Below the pieces are notes generated by a model. It was not told the DNA's origin, did not search any database, and saw nothing but the letters and a program-made list of their open reading frames with translations. The translations under genes and the position numbers were made by a program. From the NCBI RefSeq assembly GCF_000169095.1, contig NZ_AAVU01000038.1, positions 1 through 64,000 of the forward strand: a DNA stretch of 64,000 nucleotides, read 5' to 3'. The DNA comes from Lyngbya sp. PCC 8106. Its GTDB lineage: Bacteria; Cyanobacteriota; Cyanobacteriia; Cyanobacteriales; Microcoleaceae. Below are positions 32,985 through 41,040 of this stretch, in pieces (the stretch's first letter is position 1; every line of letters begins with the position of its first letter).

Positions 32985-33485
32985 TTAGTTTCCAGAGGGT
33001 TGTTGAAGTTGCAGCAATGCTCCCTGAATTCGTTGTTGAAGTTGAGCATTGGTTTGTTGTTGACGGGTAATTTCGTTGAATCTCGAAACCGTGAGATTAT
33101 TGTCTTCTATCATTTTTTTGGCGTGAGAGCAGTAATTGGTCGCCAACACCCGAACATCTTGGTTCAAGCTGTTGAGACTGCGCGTTTCGCTACAAACCAC
33201 CATCGGCACCGTATCACCAACAATTCCTCGAATTTCGTCGTATGTCTGTTGACGTTTGGGTTCAATGGCTAGCACCGCACGAGCATAGTTGATAATTTCC
33301 CCATCACTGAATTCCTGACGAGACTGAGCCGATGCAGTCTGAGTCAGGGTTGTAAACGGTAGCATTGTCAGATCGGGGACAATTCCAGCGATCGCCGCTA
33401 TCATAGAACAAACACTGACCAGGATGGATGTGCGAAGTTTCGAGTTGATGTGCAGATCGATGGGATTGCGGAAAAGTTTGGTCAT
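32985..33485 (-). CDS. DUF4168-type secreted protein, paralogue 2
   Basis: A 166-residue paralogue of the neighbour at 32439-32933. It has the same plan: a signal peptide ending near 'TASAQS', then 'FSDGEIINYARAVLAIEPKR', a Cys pair ('VVCSETRSL', 'NYCSHAKKMI') and 'LTVSRFNEITRQQQTNAQLQ'. The pair lies 51 bp apart, probably co-transcribed after tandem duplication. The N-terminal signal sequences have diverged more than the domains. A periplasmic location is expected; no function is known. Confidence 0.75.
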   Translation of the reverse strand: MTKLFRNPIDLHINSKLRTSILVSVCSMIAAIAGIVPDLTMLPFTTLTQTASAQSRQEFSDGEIINYARAVLAIEPKRQQTYDEIRGIVGDTVPMVVCSETRSLNSLNQDVRVLATNYCSHAKKMIEDNNLTVSRFNEITRQQQTNAQLQQRIQGALLQLQQPSGN

Positions 33486-33838
33486 TGAATTACAGTCTCC
33501 AAGCTGAGAAACTTATTGCTACTCACAACAGATGGCAAGCTCAGTAATTTTGAGTCTTTCTAAGGGTAAGAAGTTCCTCAAGGCACAAACCTAGCTAATC
33601 TAGAGGGTCATCAGTCGCATGATGCCTTGTGGCAATTATATCTTGACTCACCCAGTCTTCACAGTCCACCTGTCACCTGTTTCCGTGAATTGTTCAGGGA
33701 ATTTTGAGCATTTCTTGACATCAGTGAAAAGTTGTAGCAGATTTCTCCTTTCTTAGCCTGAGTCTATGGTTAACATGAGTAATTAAACTGAGTGACCCGA
33801 TAGAGTCAGATTGTAGATCGCGCAAGGAGAATGATGTT
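33486..33838. other. Intergenic region, divergent promoters
   Basis: It separates the DUF4168 pair (minus) from a small plus-strand gene. No RNA gene, repeat or operator is recognised. Confidence 0.45.
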
Positions 33839-34264
33839 GTGAATGCAGCCGAACAAGCAAATAACGTTGAAGTAGCGAGCAAAATTGCATCTGTAGTCAA
33901 TTTATTCAAAGCCCAGTTTCCCGATATTCGAGTTGATCTCAAACCCTGGATGAATGATCCTGATACACGAGAATGGGTTGACCCAGACTCTATTGACATT
34001 GGCTTCCATTTTCCGGGAAGAAGTCGTTTGATGCAGAGTCGCTCTATTTTGATTCAAATTCGCTTCTATCAAGATCCTTTAGAGGGATATCGGCGAGCGA
34101 TTGGAGTTGAAGCAGCCGGATATGATCATACCGGACAACAGTGGAAAGTTTCAACGGTAGACAAGTGGAGTTTTGAAGGTACAACTCAACCGAAGTCCGA
34201 ATCAGCGGCGCGACTCAAATCATTTTGTCGTCAGGTTTTAGATTTGTTCAACCCGACCCATTAA
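33839..34264 (+). CDS. Conserved-looking hypothetical cyanobacterial protein
   Basis: A 141-residue soluble protein from GTG 33839, shortly after AAGGAGA. It contains 'FKAQFPDIRVDLKPWMNDPD' and 'DIGFHFPGRSRLMQSRSILIQIRFY' and ends in a basic helix. The composition suggests a compact alpha/beta fold. I do not recognise the family. It is followed by a small secreted peptide gene. Confidence 0.65.
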   Translation: MNAAEQANNVEVASKIASVVNLFKAQFPDIRVDLKPWMNDPDTREWVDPDSIDIGFHFPGRSRLMQSRSILIQIRFYQDPLEGYRRAIGVEAAGYDHTGQQWKVSTVDKWSFEGTTQPKSESAARLKSFCRQVLDLFNPTH

Positions 34265-34321
34265 ACCTCATACTTTGATAGAGTATCACAGATTAATTCT
34301 AGGTATTTGTAGGAGTGAAAA

Positions 34322-34489
34322 ATGCACAAAAATTTATTGTCTCTGATCGCAATTGGGATCATGGTTGGAAGTCTCCTCTTTTTTGGTCAACCCAGTATTG
34401 CTCAACCTTTAACCAGCCAAGCTATCAAAATGACATTTCAAGCAAACTTGGGATCGAGTTTGTTAAACCGAATTCTTATCGTTAAATAG
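34322..34489 (+). CDS. Small secreted peptide (55 aa)
   Basis: A short gene with a good AGGAG ribosome binding site. The product is MHKNLLSLIAIGIMVGSLLF, then 'FGQPSIAQPLTSQA' and a 25-residue tail. The N-terminus is a clear signal peptide, cleavable after 'SIA'. The short remainder could be a real small exported peptide or a truncated protein gene. There are no homologues I can name. Confidence 0.5.
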   Translation: MHKNLLSLIAIGIMVGSLLFFGQPSIAQPLTSQAIKMTFQANLGSSLLNRILIVK

Positions 34490-34573
34490 CAGACTAAAAT
34501 ATAGGGGAGAATGGATTTGCTCGGGGTGAGATTTGTTGTTAAACTGCGATCACATCAACCCAGAGAACTCCGT

Positions 34574-36043
34574 ATGAACTCCCCTTCCTATCCCACCCTC
34601 TATCAAGTCAACACTCGTGTTCGACTCAGACAGCTTTCTAATAAATTAAGCCGTTTTGCGACTTTAGATGATTTTCCCGATAGTGAACTCGATAAATGGG
34701 TCAATCTGGGGTTTAATTGGGTTTACTTTTTGGGCGTTTGGGAAACGGGAATTTTAGGACGTAATGTTTCTCGTTCTCACCCGGACTGGCGTAGAGAATA
34801 CGAAGAACTTTTAAGTGATTTACAAGAAGAAGATATCTGTGGATCTTGTTTTGCAATTACTCGTTATCGAGTGAGTGAACTTCTAGGGGGAAATGAAGCG
34901 TTATTACGGTTAAAAAAGCGTCTTCATCAACGAGGACTCAAACTCATGCTTGACTTTGTTCCCAATCATACCGCACCTGATAGTCCTTGGATCGAAGAAC
35001 ATCCTGATTTTTACATCGAAGCGACTCTTAATGATCTGCAACGAGAACCCCTAAATTATATGCAGATTCCCTTAGCCGGAGAAAATCGAGTTTTTGCTCA
35101 TGGACGTGATCCCTATTTTCCCGGTTGGCCGGATACTTTACAACTCAATTATAACAATCCGGCTGTTCCTAAAGCCATGTTAGCAGAATTATTAAAAATT
35201 GCTCAACTTTGTGATGGGGTTCGCTGTGATATGGCGATGTTAATTCTTCCTGAAATCTTTCAACGGACTTGGGGAATGACAACCGAATTATTTTGGCCAG
35301 AAGCTATTCATCAGGTGCGAAAGCAATATCAAAATTTTGTGTTTATGGCGGAAGTTTATTGGAATATGGAATGGAGATTACAACAACAAGGATTTGATTT
35401 TACTTATGACAAAAAACTCTATGATCGTTTACTTGAAAAACAAGCTGATGCTGTGGTCGAACATTTGTGGGCTGATGTCAATTATCAAAGTAAATTAGTT
35501 CGGTTTCTTGAAAATCATGATGAACCTCGGGCGGCTTCAACTTTCTCCTCTAGTGTTCATCAAGCGGCTGCTATTTTAACTTATCTGTGTCCGGGTTTAC
35601 GCTTCTTTCACGAGGGACAATTACAGGGTTGGGCTAAGAAAATATCGGTTCATCTGGGTCGGGGTTTGGAAGAATTAACCGATCCGAATTTGGCTGAATT
35701 TTATCATCAGTTATTAGCTTGTTTGCGTTTACCTGTTGTCCAGAATGGCACCTGGCAATTGCTTGATTATCAGCCAGCTTGGACAGATAATTGGACTTGG
35801 AAGAACTTCACTGCTTTTACTTGGCAAAGTGATCAACAACGCTTATTAATTGCAGTTAATTATTCGTCTTATTCTGGACAATGTTATTTGCAACTTCCTT
35901 TTGATGATTTAAAAAATCGAACCTGTCAACTCAAAGACTTAATGAGTTCGGCTTATTATGAACGTCAAGGAAATGAATTATTATCCTCTGGTTTATACTT
36001 GGATTTACCCGCTTGGGGTTATCATGTTTTTGATTTCAGGTAA
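34574..36043 (+). CDS. Alpha-amylase-family (GH13) glycoside hydrolase
   Basis: A 489-residue cytoplasmic enzyme. The (beta/alpha)8 barrel motifs are present: 'MLDFVPNHTAPDS', the nucleophile region 'GVRCDMAML', the general acid 'FMAEVYW' and 'FLENHDEPRA'. A beta-sandwich C-domain follows. The substrate is probably an alpha-glucan or a small alpha-glucoside such as sucrose or trehalose derivatives. The start is uncertain: ATG 34574 (MNSPSYPTLYQVNTR) fits the family, while ATG 34511 adds 21 residues behind a GGGGAG placed too close. Confidence 0.86.
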   Translation: MNSPSYPTLYQVNTRVRLRQLSNKLSRFATLDDFPDSELDKWVNLGFNWVYFLGVWETGILGRNVSRSHPDWRREYEELLSDLQEEDICGSCFAITRYRVSELLGGNEALLRLKKRLHQRGLKLMLDFVPNHTAPDSPWIEEHPDFYIEATLNDLQREPLNYMQIPLAGENRVFAHGRDPYFPGWPDTLQLNYNNPAVPKAMLAELLKIAQLCDGVRCDMAMLILPEIFQRTWGMTTELFWPEAIHQVRKQYQNFVFMAEVYWNMEWRLQQQGFDFTYDKKLYDRLLEKQADAVVEHLWADVNYQSKLVRFLENHDEPRAASTFSSSVHQAAAILTYLCPGLRFFHEGQLQGWAKKISVHLGRGLEELTDPNLAEFYHQLLACLRLPVVQNGTWQLLDYQPAWTDNWTWKNFTAFTWQSDQQRLLIAVNYSSYSGQCYLQLPFDDLKNRTCQLKDLMSSAYYERQGNELLSSGLYLDLPAWGYHVFDFR

Positions 36044-36092
36044 CTGGATCACGATAATTGAAAACAGTTTTCTGTATTCCCCATTCTCTAAA

Positions 36093-36635
36093 ATGATTAT
36101 TATTCAACGACTCATTCAGGCGATCTTAACCCCACTAACTGGACAAGATTGGCGAGTTGTACTAATGAGTTTACTGGTTTATGGGTTAGTCGCACTTCCC
36201 CTGGGATTTTTATCAAGATTTTTGCAGTTTCACCCCTGTTTGCGTTCGCCTGGGACGGTGTTAAGTAATATTGTTAAGCTGTTTTTTTTCCCGGCTTTGG
36301 TTGAGGAAATAGTCTTTCGAGTGATTCTCATTCCTCATCCTTTAGAAGCAGTTTCTCTGAAAACTTGGGTATTTTGGATGCTTTTCAGTTTAGGGTTATT
36401 TATAATCTACCATCCCTTAAATGCTTTAATATTTTACCCCGAAGGAAACCCAACCTTTTGGAATTCGATATTTTTAATTTTAGCCGGATTTCTCGGGCTA
36501 ACTTGTGCATTAGTTTACAGACTAACAGGTTCTTTGTGGGGAATTGTGATTATTCACGGATTGATTGTTTTCGTCTGGTTATATTTCTTAGACGGTATCA
36601 ACAAACTTGTGAGAGTAAATGATTCTGAGTTGTAG
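36093..36635 (+). CDS. CPBP-family intramembrane protease-like protein
   Basis: About 180 residues with four or five membrane helices. 'FFFPALVEEIVFRVILIP' contains the EExxxR motif of CPBP (CAAX-protease-like) proteins, and later His residues in 'IIYHPLNALIF' and 'GIVIIHGLIVF' fit the second and third motifs. The longer frame back to 35958 overlaps the amylase gene in another phase, so the ATG at 36093 is used. The start is not firmly fixed. The function in cyanobacteria is unknown. Confidence 0.72.
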   Translation: MIIIQRLIQAILTPLTGQDWRVVLMSLLVYGLVALPLGFLSRFLQFHPCLRSPGTVLSNIVKLFFFPALVEEIVFRVILIPHPLEAVSLKTWVFWMLFSLGLFIIYHPLNALIFYPEGNPTFWNSIFLILAGFLGLTCALVYRLTGSLWGIVIIHGLIVFVWLYFLDGINKLVRVNDSEL

Positions 36636-36711
36636 AGAGATTATTTGATTAAACTATCTCTTTTTCTGAACTTGTTGTGACTGTTTTTATTGTATACTTA
36701 CATTATTCGTG

Positions 36712-37416
36712 ATGTTTTCTCTAACTCAACCTCTCGCCTCTTTCGTCGCCCAAACTTTCCCAGATGCTTTGTTTTATCAGCCTACGGTTAAACCTGTTAT
36801 TGCACTTACTATTGATGATGTCGGGGATACCTCAACTCAATTAATTTTAGATGCAATTCGTCAACACAACCAAAAAGTGACAACGGTTGAACAACAAGCA
36901 AAAGCAACATTTTTCCTCACAACAAGTCATTTAATGGGAAAAAAAGATGCAATCATTAATATTATAGAACAACAGCATGAAATTGGCAATCATGGTGTTT
37001 TTGACCGTACTCATGCTGACTTAGAATCTGAAGAATTTGAAGCAGAATTGTTGAAAGCCCATCAAGAATTAACAGAAGACACAGAAGCCAAAATTAAATG
37101 GTTTAGACCGGGGCGAGGTCGTTACAACCCAACCATGCTTCAATCTTTACTAAAACTGTCTGAAACCGAAGGATACAATCGTCAGTTTGCACTCGCTTCG
37201 ATGATTCCATTGGACACTTATATGTTAACAGAAAACCCGCTATTTACAGTGAGTTATGTTTCTCGATTTGTATTTCCAGGATCTATTTTAGTGCTACATG
37301 GGGGTTCAATGCGAAGATCTAAAAATACAGTTGCAGCATTGGAAAAACTGTTTTTGGAATTAACTCAAAATAATTACCGAATCGTCAGTTTAACTGAACT
37401 GGTTGAACACCATTAA
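36712..37416 (+). CDS. NodB-type polysaccharide deacetylase
   Basis: A 234-residue protein. The NodB motif 'LTIDDVGDT' gives the catalytic Asp pair, 'GNHGVFDRTH' supplies the two zinc His, and 'WFRPGRGRYNPTML' is motif 3. Such enzymes remove N-acetyl groups from chitin-like, peptidoglycan or exopolysaccharide chains. No clear signal peptide is seen, and the N-terminus MFSLTQPLASFVAQTF is only weakly hydrophobic. It lies 76 bp after the CPBP gene and ends 1 bp before a convergent transporter gene. Confidence 0.85.
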   Translation: MFSLTQPLASFVAQTFPDALFYQPTVKPVIALTIDDVGDTSTQLILDAIRQHNQKVTTVEQQAKATFFLTTSHLMGKKDAIINIIEQQHEIGNHGVFDRTHADLESEEFEAELLKAHQELTEDTEAKIKWFRPGRGRYNPTMLQSLLKLSETEGYNRQFALASMIPLDTYMLTENPLFTVSYVSRFVFPGSILVLHGGSMRRSKNTVAALEKLFLELTQNNYRIVSLTELVEHH

Positions 37417-37417
37417 C

Positions 37418-38848
37418 CTATTCTACATTAATAGAGTCCAAATATCTTTCTCTCGTTTCCACCCGAAAGAGATAGGTTAAAGCGGCTGCAAACAGACAAA
37501 TTAAAGCGAGTAAAAACAGCAACACAGGAACACCTATAGAATGTTGTAAAATCGGTAATGTAAACGCACCGATGACCGCACCCGCTTTGGCAAAAGCAGC
37601 CGCAAACCCCGCACCACTGGCCCGAATAGAAGTCGGAAATACTTCACCCGATAACAGAAATGTAGTGGAGTTAGGGCCAGAATTCATCATTAAATTAAAC
37701 ACAAAGAAACCCACAAAAACCAAAATAATACTGGTTCCGTTACTAAATTCAAAAGTATTAGAAGCAGCCAATATTAATAAGCCGACAGCCATTCCAATAA
37801 AGCCGATAATTTGCAGTCGAATCCGTCCGACCCGTTCAATTAATAGCACAGCAATTAGAAAGCCAATAATTAAAAAGATATCAACAAAAGCCGATCCCGT
37901 TGCTGCTGCTTTTTCTCTGGCGATAAAACTTTCTTTTCCTGCAAACGCCAAAGCCCCAATAATAGTCGGGGTAAAAATCCCAATTCCATAAGTGGCAATA
38001 TCTTGTAAAAACCAGGGAACAGAAGCGAGTATTGTTCGCCGTAAATATTGCCAGGAAAATAAAGCAGAATAGGATAAATGAGATTCTTGTTTGGGCGGGT
38101 CAGTTTCTGGGGTAATATTAATCGGTTCATTGAGTAATGTAGAGGCGGCTTTTGAGGCTTCGTCGTATTCTTCTCGATTGATATGATAAAGCGGACTTTC
38201 AAGTAAGAAACTAATCCGTAAAACACCCACTGCGATCGCTAAAATTAATCCAACTCCCAACATCCAACGCCACGCATATTGAATCATCGGTAAAGGCGAG
38301 TCAGGATAAACAATTTGAAAAATATGAATCACTGTTAATCCGGTAACAGCACCCAAAAGCGCACCGACTGCTTGAAACGTAAAAGCGCCAATTACCATCC
38401 GACCTCGCAACCGAGAGGGAACATTTTCGGTAATATAGGATACGCTGATCGGATAGTCCGCCCCAATTCCAACACCCACGAGAAACCGAAAGAAAATCAA
38501 TGAAGTGGCATCCCAGGCTAGGGCGGTTCCTGCTGTTGCGAAGATAAAAATGGCAACATCCACCATCAACATCAGTTGACGTCCGACTTTATCGGTAATT
38601 GGGCCAAGGGTAAAGGCTCCCACCATTGACCCGGCGATCGCCGCTACTGCTACCGCCCCGATCTCCGCAGAACCCAAGTTAAAGTCTCGCTGTAGGAAGG
38701 GAAGGGCGACACCAATGATAAAAAAATCAAAGCCATCTAAAGCGATGAGTCCTGCCGACAAGGCCCAGAGTAGCCACATCACAGGGGTAATGGGGGAGGC
38801 GTCGAGGCGTTGTTCAAAGGAGAGGGGTTGAGTTGCAGTTGTTGTCAT
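37418..38848 (-). CDS. Major facilitator superfamily transporter
   Basis: A 476-residue protein with about 12 membrane helices. 'GPITDKVGRQLMLMVD' (loop 2-3) and 'ERVGRIRLQIIGF' (loop 8-9) are MFS signatures. 'GVGIGADYPISVSYITENVP' and 'FPTSIRASGAGFAAAFAK' resemble the sugar/phosphate/organic-acid porter branch. The substrate cannot be set from sequence. The ATG at 38848 gives a long cytoplasmic N-terminus before helix 1. The gene is monocistronic. Confidence 0.88.
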   Translation of the reverse strand: MTTTATQPLSFEQRLDASPITPVMWLLWALSAGLIALDGFDFFIIGVALPFLQRDFNLGSAEIGAVAVAAIAGSMVGAFTLGPITDKVGRQLMLMVDVAIFIFATAGTALAWDATSLIFFRFLVGVGIGADYPISVSYITENVPSRLRGRMVIGAFTFQAVGALLGAVTGLTVIHIFQIVYPDSPLPMIQYAWRWMLGVGLILAIAVGVLRISFLLESPLYHINREEYDEASKAASTLLNEPINITPETDPPKQESHLSYSALFSWQYLRRTILASVPWFLQDIATYGIGIFTPTIIGALAFAGKESFIAREKAAATGSAFVDIFLIIGFLIAVLLIERVGRIRLQIIGFIGMAVGLLILAASNTFEFSNGTSIILVFVGFFVFNLMMNSGPNSTTFLLSGEVFPTSIRASGAGFAAAFAKAGAVIGAFTLPILQHSIGVPVLLFLLALICLFAAALTYLFRVETRERYLDSINVE

Positions 38849-39262
38849 TCTGGTAATTCCGCGTAGGAGGGCTGACGCTGGTGTGGATTTATACAGAGGG
38901 AAAATACGAACGAAACTATATCACGTTTTCTCGGTGTTTAGAATCTATCTTAGGTCTTTGATTCAAGAAGGCAAATCTCTCAGCAGAAATTTTTGGATCT
39001 CTTAGACCCTGTATGATCAGTTAGTAAAAAGTTATTTTAAAAAAAGGTGTGAATATACTGGGTAAAATTTAAGTATTTATTTTAAAAATAGGGATCTTCC
39101 AGAGTTGATTGTAAACGAGTAATCAAATATAAGCTCTGCTGTGAAAAAGTTGATCAGCTTTATTTTATATTGATTGATCGTTATCACTCTAGAAGATCCA
39201 AATGGTTTAATGCGTTTTTTTAAATCAAATAAGTTTTATAATGCAGAAGGGTTTGAAACCCA
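38849..39262. other. Intergenic region with an inverted-repeat structure
   Basis: Upstream of the MFS gene. The only structure seen is the imperfect inverted repeat at 39092-39199, listed separately. No gene is supported. Confidence 0.5.
39092..39199. repeat. 108-bp inverted-repeat unit, possible structured RNA or MITE
   Basis: GGATCTTCCAGAGT (39092) and ACTCTAGAAGATCC (39186) pair over 14 bp with one mismatch. Inside are GATT/AATC, AAGCT/AGCTT and the palindrome AAAGTTGATCAGCTTT, so the interior can also fold. Confidence 0.45.
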
Positions 39263-39436
39263 TCAGTCTTTCTTCTGCTGAATCTGCTTCCAGGATTGAA
39301 GTGTCGTCGTAAAATTTCCTCGCAAAGCTGCTATTAGCTGAGGTTTTACGGCTTGCGCCCATCGTTCAAAGTTAAATTCCTCATAGCTGATATTGAGGAG
39401 GAGTTCTTGAGACTGATTTTTAGTTCTGCTGTTCAT
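39263..39436 (-). CDS. Small hypothetical protein (57 aa)
   Basis: The frame encodes MNSRTKNQSQELLLNISYEE, then 'FNFERWAQAVKPQLIAALRG' and a Lys/Gln-rich end. Translation would begin at ATG 39436 after AAGGTAGGG. The protein-like composition and amphipathic helix make it plausible, but there is no known family. It is oriented away from the receiver gene downstream. Confidence 0.45.
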   Translation of the reverse strand: MNSRTKNQSQELLLNISYEEFNFERWAQAVKPQLIAALRGNFTTTLQSWKQIQQKKD

Positions 39437-39934
39437 ACCCTACCTTGAATGTGAAATGACTCGTTCTCAAATGGTGTCCCCGAGCATAACCCTCTGAAGT
39501 ATAGAAATCCCCTTTGAACTTTTTCCAGTTTTTTAGGGTTCTAGCCGAAACTGTATCTCCTACACCTGAGTGGTTTTGTTCAGTTGCACCAAATCTATAG
39601 ACTATTTATATTTTCTCGGAAATGTTGATAAAATTCAAGACAATAATCGAATGTTTGAATCAAATCGATGCAGTTTTAGGATAGGGCGACTCACCCGAGT
39701 CAAATTTGAGTAAACTTTGTAATGGCCTACCTACAACTCTTAGTCCGTTGTTGTTGATGATTACTTCAGTCTAGACTGGCCACTGCAACCCCTAATCAAC
39801 TCTCGTTAATGGTCTAGGCAAGATTGTAAAATATTACTAGGTCTATGCCAAAATTTTTAACCCCAATGATTGCAATAGATATAGTCAATACCTTATTTCT
39901 TTCGGTGTATAGAATTTTAGAACTTGTGAACAAA
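39437..39934. other. Intergenic region, no gene seen
   Basis: An AT-rich spacer between the small minus-strand frame and the response regulator. An upstream in-frame extension of the regulator (from 39845) falls here but lacks a conserved sequence. Confidence 0.4.
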
Positions 39935-40315
39935 ATGACTAAATACATTTTACTCATTGATGATGAAGACGATATTCGCGAAGTTGCCCAAATTACTTTA
40001 GAATATATTTTAACTTGGCAAGTGATTACAGCTTCATCGGGTCAGGAAGGACTGTTCAAAGCCCGTGAAGAACAACCCGACGTGATTTTGCTTGATGTAA
40101 TGATGCCAGAATGGGATGGACTGATGACATTTCAAAAGCTTCAAGCTGACCCCAAAACTCAGCAGATCCCCGTGATTTTACTAACAGCGCAAGTACAAAC
40201 TCATAAACACCGAAAATTTGCTGAGTTAGGGGTGAGTGGAGTGATCACTAAACCTTTTGATCCTCTGAATTTAGGGAATTTAGTAGCTCAAATTTTAGAT
40301 TGGGGTAGAGTTTGA
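39935..40315 (+). CDS. Single-domain response regulator
   Basis: A 126-residue receiver domain. The acidic pocket is 'LLIDDEDDIREVAQ', the phospho-acceptor Asp is in 'DVILLDVMMPEWDG', and the signalling Thr and Lys are in 'ILLTAQ' and 'GVITKPFDP'. There is no output domain, so it probably relays phosphate or binds a kinase or motor component (CheY/PatA-like). The ATG at 39935 begins the canonical domain; a 30-residue extension to 39845 looks unrelated. Confidence 0.88.
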   Translation: MTKYILLIDDEDDIREVAQITLEYILTWQVITASSGQEGLFKAREEQPDVILLDVMMPEWDGLMTFQKLQADPKTQQIPVILLTAQVQTHKHRKFAELGVSGVITKPFDPLNLGNLVAQILDWGRV

Positions 40316-40552
40316 CATCACCATTCAACCCACATGATTTTGACACAGAACATAGAATAACTAAATTTTTATCGTTTTTAATCTCAATTTTTCTCTTAAA
40401 TATCAAGTTTTGTAAGCTTCAGTATCAAGTTTTGTGACAATATTGATTGATTTAATCAGTTCTGGATATTTTACCTTTACTTTTAAATATATAGTAAAGA
40501 TAGTCTATCAAAACCAGATGACTATCTACAGCTTCCCAAGGAGGTGTCAACT

Positions 40553-40774
40553 ATGCCTGGGGTTTATATACTTCTACTCGCTTTCACACTAGGTTCCATC
40601 TGGGTTTATCTACAAACATCTGAAGATATACCGTTCGTTTTAGCTGGATTAACTGGACTAACTTGTTTGATATGGGGATTTGCTTTTACCCATTGGAGTG
40701 TTCAAATCTTGATTTTATGTGGTTTATTAAGCTGGTACAAACTTTATCTTCCTGAGAGTTCAGGTCTGCGATAA
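40553..40774 (+). CDS. Small two-helix membrane protein
   Basis: A 73-residue protein with two hydrophobic helices ('VYILLLAFTLGSIWVYL' and 'FVLAGLTGLTCLIWGFAFTH'). The ATG at 40553 has a strong AAGGAGG ribosome binding site 8 nt upstream, which overrules the GTG at 40544. The family is not recognised. The product is probably in the cytoplasmic or thylakoid membrane. Confidence 0.65.
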   Translation: MPGVYILLLAFTLGSIWVYLQTSEDIPFVLAGLTGLTCLIWGFAFTHWSVQILILCGLLSWYKLYLPESSGLR

Positions 40775-41040
40775 ATAAAAAACAGATTTAAAAAATAGAC
40801 TTCGCTTTTGATCATTCATTTTAAATCATACCTTAAAATTCCTCCTACTCTCTAGTTCTGAGGATTTTTTTGTTTTTGATACTTTATATTAGTCTTAAAA
40901 CCTTAACTTAGTGTTGTTACAGCGATTTAGCTTTATAGTTAGATAGTGGTCGCGCTAACTACTACTATCTTGATCAAAAAATTGACTATTTTGACCAATG
41001 TATTGCGCTGAATAGACCATAATTTTGAGAGTCTCCAAAA

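Noticed and set aside
40849..40876. Terminator after the two-helix membrane protein gene
   Set aside because: The CCTC/GAGG stem is only 4 bp with a long loop. The T-run is good but the stem is too weak to list.
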